Shown here: piece by piece, positions 38,001-44,609 of the stretch
Layout: each line of letters begins with the position of its first letter
How positions within the stretch are numbered: the stretch's first letter is position 1
NCBI RefSeq assembly: GCF_008365375.1
Contig: NZ_QOKW01000004.1
Coordinates: forward strand, 248,001-312,000
Direction of reading: 5' to 3'
Length of the DNA stretch: 64,000 nucleotides
Source: Roseomonas genomospecies 6
GTDB taxonomy: Bacteria > Pseudomonadota > Alphaproteobacteria > Azospirillales > Azospirillaceae
Notes under the pieces: model-generated
Database searches by the model: none
Told to the model about the DNA's origin: nothing
Seen by the model: the letters and a program-made list of their open reading frames with translations, nothing else
Translations under genes and position numbers: made by a program

Positions 38001-39859
38001 TCGCCGCCGCCAACGGGCTTCTCTACACCGCCTCGTCCTACACCGGGGCGGACTCCATCCGGATCGTCGTGGACGACCTTGGCAACGGCGGGACCGGCGG
38101 GCCGCTGACCGCCAGCGCCACCATCGGCGTCACCGTGGCGCCACCGAACGCCTCCCCGGTCCTGAAGGACACCAACCTCGACGTGACCGTGGCGGCGGAG
38201 GCCCTGGCCGCGCCCAAAGCCGGCACGGCGGGAATCGCGGTGTCCAAGCTGGTCGGGCTGAACGGCGCCGGCCCCGCGAACGTCACCGACACCGACGCGG
38301 GCGCGGTGACCGGCATCGCCCTGACCGGCACCAACGAGACCTATGGCCGCTGGTGGTTCTCCACCGACAACGGCGCGACCTGGAGCCTCGTCGGCGCGGT
38401 CAACGACAGCGATTCCGCCCTTCTGCTGCGCGCCACCGACCGGCTCTACTTCCAACCCAACGCCGCGGTGCCGGCCACCGTCAACGGCGCCCTGACCATC
38501 CACGCCTGGGACCAGACCACGGGCAGCGCCGGGACCAAGGTGGCCGTCACCCTCGGGGCCGGCAGCGCCTTCTCCTCCGCCAGCGACACGGTGACGCTGC
38601 ATCCCGGCGTGCTGATCCCCAACGGCACCTTCGACAAGGGGCTGACCGGCTGGAGCTACACCGGCGGCGCCACGGTCGGCACGACGGGCGACGGGAATGA
38701 GGGAACGCTCACCTCCGCGGGCGGGCGGACGCCGACGCAGCTCGAGGATTTCCTCGGCCTCGCCCACGGCTCCATCGCCGCGGCGACGGGGACGGTCCCC
38801 TCCTTCGGGCACGCGATGAAGCTGACGAGCGCCGTGACGGTGACGAAGGACACGACCCTGACCTTCGATTGGACCTTCGTCTTCTCCGACCCCGGCTATC
38901 ACGATTTCGCTTTCGTCAGCGTCAACGGCGCGGTCACGCTGCTCGCCAAGAGCGCCAGCGCCAGCGGCAAGTTCAGCGTGGTGATCCCGGCCAACAGCAC
39001 CCTGTCGCTGGGCTTCGGCACCTCCGACACCAGCGACAACAGCGTCAACCCGTTCCTGCGCATCGACAACGTTAAGCTGACCACCGTCGCCAGCGATCCC
39101 ATCGTTCTGGACATGACCGGCGACGGGCTGGCCCTGCGGGCGCTGGCGGACGGCGTGCTGTTCGACGTGAGCGGAGACGGCGTCGCCGACCGGACCGGCT
39201 GGATCGGAAAGGGCAACGCCCTGCTGGTGCGGGACGACAACCGGAACGGACGGATCGACGACGCGCGCGAGCTGGTGTCGGAGCATTTCGGCGCAGGGCC
39301 GAACGGTGGCGGCTTCAACAGCAGCCTGGACGCGCTCGCCTCGCTCGACACCAACCATGATGGGCGGCTGGACGCGGCGGACGAGGGCTTCGCGACGCTC
39401 CAGGTCTGGCAGGACGCCGACGGCGACGGGGTGAGCCAGCCGGGCGAGCTGCGGACTCTGACCGAGGCGGGAATCCTCTCCATCGCCACCTCGGCCACCC
39501 CGACCGACACGACGCTGGCCGGGAACGACATCCTGGGCACCACCAGCATGACCATGGCGGACGGCAGCAGCCGTCTGGTGGCCGGCGTCGCCTTCGACGT
39601 CCAGGCCGCCGCCGCGGCGCAGGTGCACAGCCAGCCGCTGGCCCAAACACCATTGACCTCGTCGCCGCAGGCCGACCCGGGGCGCTTCGACTTCGCGGCG
39701 CTTCTCTCCTCCGGGCTGGGATTGCCGGACACCATTCCGGTTGTGCAAAATGGTATGAATACGTACTTTGCGGAATTTACGACGATCGCTCACAGCCCCG
39801 ACACACATGAGGTTGCAAATCACGCCTTACCAATTGTGCACAGTGCGGAAAGTTCATGA
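32069..39859 (+). CDS. Giant repeat protein, predicted type I secretion substrate/adhesin
   Basis: A 2596-residue protein with no signal peptide. Order of parts: Ala-rich helical repeats (about 60-70 residues each, at about 173, 245, 310 and 385, each starting with a form of LxxALASGQ); an acidic Glu/Ala/Pro linker (about 465-640); one degenerate beta unit (about 670-809); seven ~155-residue beta repeats (810-1896); a different Ig/cadherin-like domain (about 1897-2030); one more diverged WFSTDNGATW unit; a jelly-roll-like region from about 2184 (NGTFDKGLTGWSY); and a C-terminal part with Ca-binding-type loops DDNRNGRIDD (about 2390), DTNHDGRLDAAD (about 2428) and DADGDGVSQPGE (about 2449). 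RTX nonapeptides are absent. The adjacent TolC/ABC/HlyD genes make type I export the likely route. An adhesin or matrix role is inferred. Confidence 0.85.
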   Translation: MPDTLDATAPLLTIPDALASEAAAVLLGGDAGALKAVQEKLAAALTGQGLPGAAAGTVADGWMRDVAAGIGASATPDTAIAQASRIAAGAAARMAEAAQETAALTGEQRLAVALAQGQGVEVGSDLSAALFSGVMDPLARPADSADPIAALSQALTAPPHPPAMPETAPASPSDKLAAALASGVGVGDAVEALGPGQGGAFAEALEQALSSGADTGSAVAAAQTQSAASGVQATSITVEQTDGARMLGALASGRTDAAGGALGGDPAFASVLNDALAQGAPPDAALGASAKAQTEMAARQDAAMVPPKPADALVASLSSGQNVAATLKTFAAAAGLDGAASGGFGEALGRALSTGQEMSGALGSAQQTVSTAMTLSAETAKGVKSDGLIAALASGQNVQQAVQALGGSGAAFNAALGQALADGRAPGQALAAARQSADTVQQNARSSEVPVSAENKALADLATPATGGEQSGDGGAEAARKAENPDGEPTGQVADATAAEGKEEGKEEGEAEKDGAKEDGAKEDAKGEADGKAAAEASSDGEPADGEASPAPAKPAGTAEPALTAISFDAPGTGKGADAAVQSAPPPASPASTAPAAAPGVTKALTSDPFAVAAQTQQQVARAIEKADSIQPPATPPATPTVVPATPATPPPHHAAAPILSATFDAAALAKALAIAEGTAAPAGFAVFHLIEAMFQPGEAGSRVVGIAVVANPDSPLGVWQYSVDGGGWLAVGAVADGAALLLPGSALLRFMPAAGAFGTAPSLGLRAVNDEWTEGFSGAGDRLFTLAAVGGTTPLSADVARLSLEVTPVNGAPVATGTQAVLGAVEEDGADPAGASVASLFGGLFSDPTDAVFGSAGNGFAGVAVVANAAAAAQGQWQYWSGTAWTAVGDVAEGSALLLAADAKLRFLPAADWNGTTPALSVRLVEDGGAAIVTGDRVDLTTGAGGSTVYSAGIVVLTGTVTAVNDAPVATGTTALLPAVAEDAANPSGASVTSLFAHLFSDAADAVTGGSPANGFAGIAVVGNAATAAQGVWQYWTGTAWGAVGAASDGNALLLAADATLRFLPTADWNGTTPALTVRLVDDSQGAVTSGGRIVLTSVGGDSRYSAGTVALTTTVTAVNDAPVATGTAATLPSIAEDTANPAGTTVAALFGPLFSDPADAVNGGSAANGFAGVAIVGNAATAAQGQWQYWTGTGWTAIGAVSDGNALLLAADAKLRFLPAADWNGVPPNLVVRLIDDSQGSVITGGWADTMTVGGDSRYSAGTVALTTPVGAVNDAPVAIGGTAALPAIAEDTTDPAGATVSGLFEPLFSDAADAVTGGSAANGFAGIAVVGNAATAAQGVWQYWNGTAWAAVESVTEGSALLLAADAKLRFLPAANWNGTTPALTVRLVEDGGAAFVTGGRVDLTTGVGGSTVYSAGTIALTGTVTAVNDAPVATGTTATLPAVAEDTANPSGASVTSLFAHLFSDAADAVTGGSPANGFAGIAVVGNAATAAQGVWQYWTGTAWGAVGAASDGNALLLAADATLRFLPTADWNGTTPALTVRLVDDSQGAVTSGGRIVLTSVGGDSRYSAGTVALTTTVTAVNDAPVATGAAATLPTVAEDTANPAGATVSTLFGPLFSDAADAVGGGSAANALAGVAVVGNAAGAAQGQWQYWTGTGWAEIGAVSGGNALLLGASTALRFVPAANWNGTTPALTVRLVDNSQGPVASGERIDATSVGGDTRYSAGTIALTGSVTAVNDAPVATGTAATLPSIAEDTVNPAGTTVAALFGPLFSDPADAVNGGSTANGFAGVAIVGNMATAAQGQWQYWTGTAWTSVSAVAEGSALIVAASAMLRFVPAADRNGTTPALTVRLIEDGGVPVVTGGRVNLTNGVGGSTVYSAETVSLTGTVTPVNDAPQVTAATAALTTVKGVAVAVTGLSVSDIDAGALPMLVTLTAGHGTLTLANAGWDTVITGNGTDSVTIRATLATINGLLAAANGLLYTASSYTGADSIRIVVDDLGNGGTGGPLTASATIGVTVAPPNASPVLKDTNLDVTVAAEALAAPKAGTAGIAVSKLVGLNGAGPANVTDTDAGAVTGIALTGTNETYGRWWFSTDNGATWSLVGAVNDSDSALLLRATDRLYFQPNAAVPATVNGALTIHAWDQTTGSAGTKVAVTLGAGSAFSSASDTVTLHPGVLIPNGTFDKGLTGWSYTGGATVGTTGDGNEGTLTSAGGRTPTQLEDFLGLAHGSIAAATGTVPSFGHAMKLTSAVTVTKDTTLTFDWTFVFSDPGYHDFAFVSVNGAVTLLAKSASASGKFSVVIPANSTLSLGFGTSDTSDNSVNPFLRIDNVKLTTVASDPIVLDMTGDGLALRALADGVLFDVSGDGVADRTGWIGKGNALLVRDDNRNGRIDDARELVSEHFGAGPNGGGFNSSLDALASLDTNHDGRLDAADEGFATLQVWQDADGDGVSQPGELRTLTEAGILSIATSATPTDTTLAGNDILGTTSMTMADGSSRLVAGVAFDVQAAAAAQVHSQPLAQTPLTSSPQADPGRFDFAALLSSGLGLPDTIPVVQNGMNTYFAEFTTIAHSPDTHEVANHALPIVHSAESS
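35022..35442 (+). repeat. Duplicated 421-bp block, copy 1
   Basis: Identical to 36420-36840 except for one base (A at 35347, G at 36745). The offset is 1398 bp, exactly three repeat units. The other units differ from each other at many silent sites, so this pair has been copied or homogenised recently. Confidence 0.95.
36420..36840 (+). repeat. Duplicated 421-bp block, copy 2
   Basis: Partner of 35022-35442, with one mismatch. The flanks on both sides fall back at once to the usual between-unit divergence, as expected for a gene-conversion tract. Confidence 0.95.
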
Positions 39860-39863
39860 TGGA

Positions 39864-39931
39864 TTGACAGAATTCGACGCATTTTTAGGTATTTGGATAC
39901 TGTTTTGTCCTAAATGAATATGAGAATTCTC
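39864..39931 (+). promoter_or_regulatory. Candidate promoter region of the type I secretion operon
   Basis: A consensus TTGACA (39864-39869) is present, but the -10 region at normal spacing is weak (around TAGGTATT). A perfect 10-bp palindrome GAGAATTCTC lies at 39922-39931, 62 bases before the TolC-like start, in A/T-rich DNA. No T-run terminator for the giant gene was seen. Confidence 0.35.
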
Positions 39932-39993
39932 GATTAGGATCATCTTCGCTGTAGGCCGAACGGCTTAAACGGGCAGCGGTTTCCAGGACCCTC

Positions 39994-41388
39994 ATGCGCA
40001 AGTTCTGTCTTATCGCCACGGCTGCGCTCCCACTTCTGACGGGCGCTCCACAACCGCTGCTTGCAAATCCGCGTGACGACGTGGTAGCGCTGATCGGCAA
40101 GGCGACGGAGACCCACGACCGGCTGCGGGGAGCGGAGGCCGCCGCCGACGCGGCCCGCAACGCCCTGCGCGTCAGCCACGGCGGCTGGTTCCCGACGCTG
40201 AGCCTGTCGGCCAACGGGGGACGTGAGAGCACCACCAAGCCCGCCGGCCTGCCCAACACGGACATGAACGCCTCGCAGTTCTCGGCGCGGGCGACGCAGT
40301 TGATCTGGGACTTCGACGCGACCAACGCCGACATCCGGCGCGCGCAGGTGACGCTGGTGCGCGCCGACATCGCGGTGGAACGCACCCGGCAGGAGTTGCT
40401 GGTGGAGGGGCTCGGCGCCTATGCCGGCCTCGTCCGCTCCCACCAGTTGCTCGCCTTCGCGCGCCAGTCGGAAGACAACATCCGCCGCCAGACCGGGCTG
40501 GAGGAGGTGCGCCTTCAGGAGGGCTTCGGCTTCTCCACGGACGTTCTCCAGGCCAAGAGCCAGTTGGCCGGCGCCCAGGCGCGCCGCGTCGCGGCGGAAG
40601 AGGCGACGCAGAACGCGCTGAGCCGCTTCCAGGCCTTCTTCGGCCATGTCCCCTTCCAGGTGAGCAACGCCCAGGTCCTGGCGATGACGCGCGCCACCCT
40701 GCCCCCGTCGATGGACGCAGCGGTGGAGGAGGCGCGCCGTCACAACCCGCGCCTTCAGGAGCTTGCCCTGACCGCCGCGGCGGCGCAGGAGGCGGTGTCG
40801 TCGGTGCGTGGCCGGACGCTCTACCCCCGGATCGACGGCTTCGTGGAGCGCAACGTCAAGCGCGACGTCGCCGGCCAGTCCGGGCGGCAGAACGAGCTTC
40901 TGTTCAAGCTTCAGGTGACCTTCTCTCTGAACACCGGCCTGACCGCCCTCAACAGCATCCGTGTGGCCGAGGCCGACCTGCGCGCCGCCGACGCCACCTG
41001 GGCCGACCAGGAGCGCACGGTGCTGGAAACCGTCCGCAACAGTTGGAACCGGCTGGAGAGCGCCCGCGCCCAGGTGCGGTTGCTGAACGATCAGGCGAGC
41101 CTCGCCGCCGGTTTCCTCGACGTGGCCCGGTCGGAGCGCGAGCTTGGCACCCGCTCGCTGATCGACATCCTGTCGGGCGAGACGACCCTCATCAACGCCC
41201 GCAGCGACGCGGCGGCGGCGGAGACGGAGCTTGTGCTTGCCGGCTACCGCCTGCTGGCCGCCATGGGCCGGCTGAACGCCGCCGACATCCAGACCAAGCC
41301 GATGCCGAAGCTGACCGCGCCGGGCCGCGGCGCTTTCCGTGATCCGGGCCGCGATTTGAACAAGCGCGGAACGGGGGAGCAGCGATGA
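39994..41388 (+). CDS. TolC/LapE-like outer-membrane efflux protein of a type I secretion system
   Basis: A 464-residue protein with signal peptide ending near PLLANP. Two repeated helical hairpin halves typical of TolC follow, including SARATQLIWDFDATNADIRRA, FGFSTDVLQAKSQLAGAQARR and ELGTRSLIDILSGETTLINARS. The last (SLIDIL-type with two predicted helices) is the hallmark of the adhesin-exporting LapE/AggA branch. It forms the outer-membrane duct for the ABC and HlyD-like proteins that follow. It overlaps the ABC gene by 4 bases. Confidence 0.93.
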   Translation: MRKFCLIATAALPLLTGAPQPLLANPRDDVVALIGKATETHDRLRGAEAAADAARNALRVSHGGWFPTLSLSANGGRESTTKPAGLPNTDMNASQFSARATQLIWDFDATNADIRRAQVTLVRADIAVERTRQELLVEGLGAYAGLVRSHQLLAFARQSEDNIRRQTGLEEVRLQEGFGFSTDVLQAKSQLAGAQARRVAAEEATQNALSRFQAFFGHVPFQVSNAQVLAMTRATLPPSMDAAVEEARRHNPRLQELALTAAAAQEAVSSVRGRTLYPRIDGFVERNVKRDVAGQSGRQNELLFKLQVTFSLNTGLTALNSIRVAEADLRAADATWADQERTVLETVRNSWNRLESARAQVRLLNDQASLAAGFLDVARSERELGTRSLIDILSGETTLINARSDAAAAETELVLAGYRLLAAMGRLNAADIQTKPMPKLTAPGRGAFRDPGRDLNKRGTGEQR

Positions 41389-43067
41389 CGGGCGGCGCCA
41401 TCGGGCTTCTGGTTCTGCGGCTGCGCGCCAACCTGCGGCTGACCGCCCGCGTCTTCGCGGCATCGCTGGCGGCGAACCTGCTGGGGCTGGCCTCGTCCTT
41501 CTACACGATGCTGGTGCTGAACCGGTACGTGACGCACGGCGTCGATTCCACGCTGGCGGCGCTGACCGTCGGGGTCGTCCTGTCCATTGCCTTCGAGCAC
41601 CTGTTCCGCCACGTCCGGCTGGGCATCGCCGGGCGCATCGGGCGCGCCGAGCACGAGCGGCTGACCACCGGGGCCTTCGGCATCCTGATGACCGCGCGCA
41701 GCGGCGCGGGATCGGCGGAGGGCGACGCCGCGCGGCGCGAGGCGATGCGGGCGCCGGAGCAGATCGACTCCGCGCTGGGCTCCGCCAATCTGGCGACTTT
41801 GTTCGACCTGCCCTTCGCGCTGGGCTTCATCCTCGTGGTGGCGCTGATCTCCTGGCCGCTGGCGGCGATCTGCCTCGTCTTCACGCTTCTGGCCATCGCC
41901 GCCGGGCTGCTGGCCCAGGCGGACATGCGCGCGGTCGGACGCGATCTCGCCCAGGCCGGGGCCAACGCCCAGGGGCTGGTGACCTCCGCCATCGTCGGGC
42001 GCGACGCGGCGGCCCTGTTCGGCGGCGCCAAGCCGCTCCTCGGCGACTGGCAGCGCGCGGCCAAGGCGCTGCGCGTGGTCCGCGAGCGCATGTCGATGCG
42101 CCAGGGCCGCGCCCAATCGGCGGCGCAGAGCCTCCAGGCGCTCCAGGGCGTGGCGGTGATCGCCACCGGCGCGGTTCTGGTGGTGCGGGGCGAGCTGGAC
42201 GTCGGGTCGCTGATCGGCATCAACCTGCTGGTCGGGCGGGCGCTGGCCCCCTTCACCCGGCTGGCCCAGATCGGCGAGTCCCTGGCGATGGCCCGGCAGG
42301 CGCAGGCGCGGCTGGAGCAGTTCGCCCGCACCGCGGTCGAGCCGACCGGCGGCACCAGCCTGCCCCGCTACGCCGGGACGCTGGAGCTGCGCGACCTGAC
42401 CTTCACCCCGCCGGGCGGCGTCACACCGCTGCTGCGCCGCCTGAACCTGTCGGTGCCCGCCGGCAACATCCTGGTGCTGAAAGGCCGCAACGGCTCCGGC
42501 AAATCGACGCTGATCCGCCTGATCGCCGGTCTGGCCGACCCGCAGGAGGGCGCCGTGCTGGCCGACGGGGTGGACATCCGCAAGTTCGCTCCCTCGTGGT
42601 GGCGCCAGCAGATCGGGCTGCTGCCGCAGGAGCCGGTGTTCCTCAACCGGACCATCCGCGAGAACCTGCTGCTCGCCAACCCGCGCCTGTCGGAGACGGA
42701 GCTTCACGCCGTCCTGCACCGCGCCGGGGCCGACCGCACGGTGGCCGATTGCGCCCAGGGGCTCGACACGCCGCTGCGCAACTTCGGGCACGAGCTGCCG
42801 ACCGGCCACCGCCGCCGGCTGGCGCTGGCCCGCGCCCTGGCGGTCGGCGGGCGGCTAATCCTGCTCGACGAGCCGACCGACGGGCTGGACTCGGACGGCA
42901 CCGCCACCGTCTACCGCACGCTGATCGAGCTGGCGCGGAGCGGCCACACGGTGATCATCGCCTCCCACGACCCGCGCATCCTCCAGGGCGCCTCGCTGGT
43001 GCTCGACCTCGACCAGCCGAACGGCGGAGCGACCGTCCGCGACGCGGCGGGACTGGTGACGCCATGA
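41385..43067 (+). CDS. Type I secretion ABC transporter (membrane and ATPase domains)
   Basis: A 560-residue half-transporter. There are six membrane helices in the first ~300 residues, with the PrsD/LapB-like FDLPFALGFILVVALISW. No N-terminal C39 peptidase domain is present. The ATPase has Walker A GRNGSGKST (about 367), Q-loop GLLPQEPVFL, Walker B LILLDEPTDGLD and H-loop ASHDP. The signature is unusual: LPTGHRRR in place of LSGGQ(R/K)xR. It overlaps both neighbours by 4 bases. It is the probable pump for the giant protein upstream. Confidence 0.92.
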   Translation: MTGGAIGLLVLRLRANLRLTARVFAASLAANLLGLASSFYTMLVLNRYVTHGVDSTLAALTVGVVLSIAFEHLFRHVRLGIAGRIGRAEHERLTTGAFGILMTARSGAGSAEGDAARREAMRAPEQIDSALGSANLATLFDLPFALGFILVVALISWPLAAICLVFTLLAIAAGLLAQADMRAVGRDLAQAGANAQGLVTSAIVGRDAAALFGGAKPLLGDWQRAAKALRVVRERMSMRQGRAQSAAQSLQALQGVAVIATGAVLVVRGELDVGSLIGINLLVGRALAPFTRLAQIGESLAMARQAQARLEQFARTAVEPTGGTSLPRYAGTLELRDLTFTPPGGVTPLLRRLNLSVPAGNILVLKGRNGSGKSTLIRLIAGLADPQEGAVLADGVDIRKFAPSWWRQQIGLLPQEPVFLNRTIRENLLLANPRLSETELHAVLHRAGADRTVADCAQGLDTPLRNFGHELPTGHRRRLALARALAVGGRLILLDEPTDGLDSDGTATVYRTLIELARSGHTVIIASHDPRILQGASLVLDLDQPNGGATVRDAAGLVTP

Positions 43068-44407
43068 AGCCGCTCCCCCTGCTGATCCGCAAGCCCGCCG
43101 CGGCGACCGCCCCCGTCACCCTGGCGGGCACCGATGCCACGGACACGGAAAGCCGCTTCGGCGACGGCCTGTTCGTCGTCAGCATCGCCGCCTTCCTCGC
43201 GGCACTCGGCTGGGCCGCCGTCGCCGAGCTGAACGTCTCCAGCAGCGCCCCCGGCGACGTGGTGCCGCTGTCCTACAACCAGTCGGTCCAGCATTTCGAA
43301 GGCGGCATTGTCCGCGACATCCTGGTTCAGGAGGGCGATTCGGTCACGGCGGGCCAAGTGCTGGTCGAGCTGGACCAGACCAAGATCCGCGCCGACCTGG
43401 AGGAGCTGAAGCTGCGCCTCGGCTCGCTCTCCGCCGACACCGCGCGGCTGGAGGCGGAGGTCGGGCGCCGCGAGTCTATCGCCTTCCCCGAGCGGCTGCT
43501 GCGCGAGCGGCCCGATCTGGCGGCGCAGACCCGCGACCTGTTCCGCGCCCGGCGCGACCGGCTGGCCTCCGACATCGACATCCAGCGCCAGGACATCGCC
43601 CAGCGCGAGCAGCAGGTGGCCGCCGTGCGGGCGCGCATCGGCGGCTCCCAAGTGGCGCAAGGGCTGATCCGCGAGCAGCTTTCCATCAGCGAGACCCTGC
43701 TGAAGCGCGAGATCACCAACCGCATGAAGCATCTGGAGCTGCTGCGCGACGACGCCCGCGTCAGCAGCGCCATCGCCGAGGACCGCGCCACCCTGGCCCA
43801 GGCCGAGGCGGCACTGGCCGAGGCGCGCAGCAAGCTGGTGTGGATCGGGCGCAAGTACGAGGAGGAGAGCCGCAACGCCCTCGACGAGGCCCGCCGCAAC
43901 CACGACGAGCTGTCGCAGCGCCTGACCCGCTATCAGGACAGCCTGGACCGCAGCAGCCTGCGCGCGCCCATGGACGGCATCGTGAAGACGCTGGCCGTCT
44001 CCACCAAGGGCGCCGTCGTCAAGGCCGGCGAGACGGTGGTGGAGCTGGTGCCGCGCGACGGCAAGCTGGTGGTGGACGCCCGCCTGCCGGTGCAGGACAT
44101 CGGCTATGTCCGCCCCGACCAGCCGGTGGTGGTGACCCTGGCCGGCGGCGACGCCTCGCGCTTCGGCCACATCGAGGGGCGGGTGCGGACGATCAGCCCC
44201 GACACGCTGCTCGATGCCAACAAGCAGTCCTACTACAAGGTCCGCGTTGAGCTGCCGGTGACCCGCTTCGACTACGGCGGCAAGACCTACGAGCTGTTCC
44301 CCGGCGTGCGCGTGACCTGCAGCATCCTGACCGGGCGGCGCACCATCCTCGATTACGTGTTCTCGCCGGTCCTCAACGGCCTCCAGCACGCGATGCAGGA
44401 GCAATGA
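43064..44407 (+). CDS. HlyD-type membrane fusion protein
   Basis: A 447-residue periplasmic adaptor anchored by one helix (about 35-55, FVVSIAAFLAALGWAAVAEL). Next are the lipoyl half GDVVPLSYNQSVQHFEGGIVRDILVQEGD, seen in pieces, long coiled-coil helices (about 100-290), the second lipoyl half RSSLRAPMDGIVKTL and the C-terminal beta barrel with GMRVTC-like GVRVTCSIL. It bridges the ABC and TolC-like proteins. It overlaps the ABC gene by 4 bases. Confidence 0.93.
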   Translation: MKPLPLLIRKPAAATAPVTLAGTDATDTESRFGDGLFVVSIAAFLAALGWAAVAELNVSSSAPGDVVPLSYNQSVQHFEGGIVRDILVQEGDSVTAGQVLVELDQTKIRADLEELKLRLGSLSADTARLEAEVGRRESIAFPERLLRERPDLAAQTRDLFRARRDRLASDIDIQRQDIAQREQQVAAVRARIGGSQVAQGLIREQLSISETLLKREITNRMKHLELLRDDARVSSAIAEDRATLAQAEAALAEARSKLVWIGRKYEEESRNALDEARRNHDELSQRLTRYQDSLDRSSLRAPMDGIVKTLAVSTKGAVVKAGETVVELVPRDGKLVVDARLPVQDIGYVRPDQPVVVTLAGGDASRFGHIEGRVRTISPDTLLDANKQSYYKVRVELPVTRFDYGGKTYELFPGVRVTCSILTGRRTILDYVFSPVLNGLQHAMQEQ

Positions 44408-44435
44408 GGATGGGCAGCCCTTCCCCCGCGTCCAA

Positions 44436-44581
44436 TCCCCTCTCCCGTCCCGGGAGAGGGAGGGACCCGCGCGAAGCGCGGGAGGGTGAGGGTCGTCCAA
44501 CGGCGCGATCACCCGATCCTTGCATTCACCCTCACCCTTCCCGCTCCGCGGGCCCCTTCCCTCTCCCGAGACGGGAGAGGG
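44436..44581. repeat. Compound palindromic intergenic element
   Basis: CCCTCTCCCG...CGGGAGAGGG hairpins occur at both ends, with internal GGGTGAGGG and CACCCTCACCC arms and GC-rich hairpins (CCCGCGC-GAA-GCGCGGG at about 44466). It is the third member of the family also seen at 175-197 and 18047-18169. It fills most of the 202-base gap between the type I secretion genes and the channel fusion. Confidence 0.8.
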
Positions 44582-44609
44582 AAACCGCTCGCCGCCCGAG
44601 GCCCACCCC

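Noticed and set aside
32933-39823. A 2296-residue open frame on the minus strand
   Set aside because: It is the antisense shadow of the giant repeat gene. High GC at third positions keeps opposite frames open, and the translation is low-complexity Arg/Gly/Val without domains.
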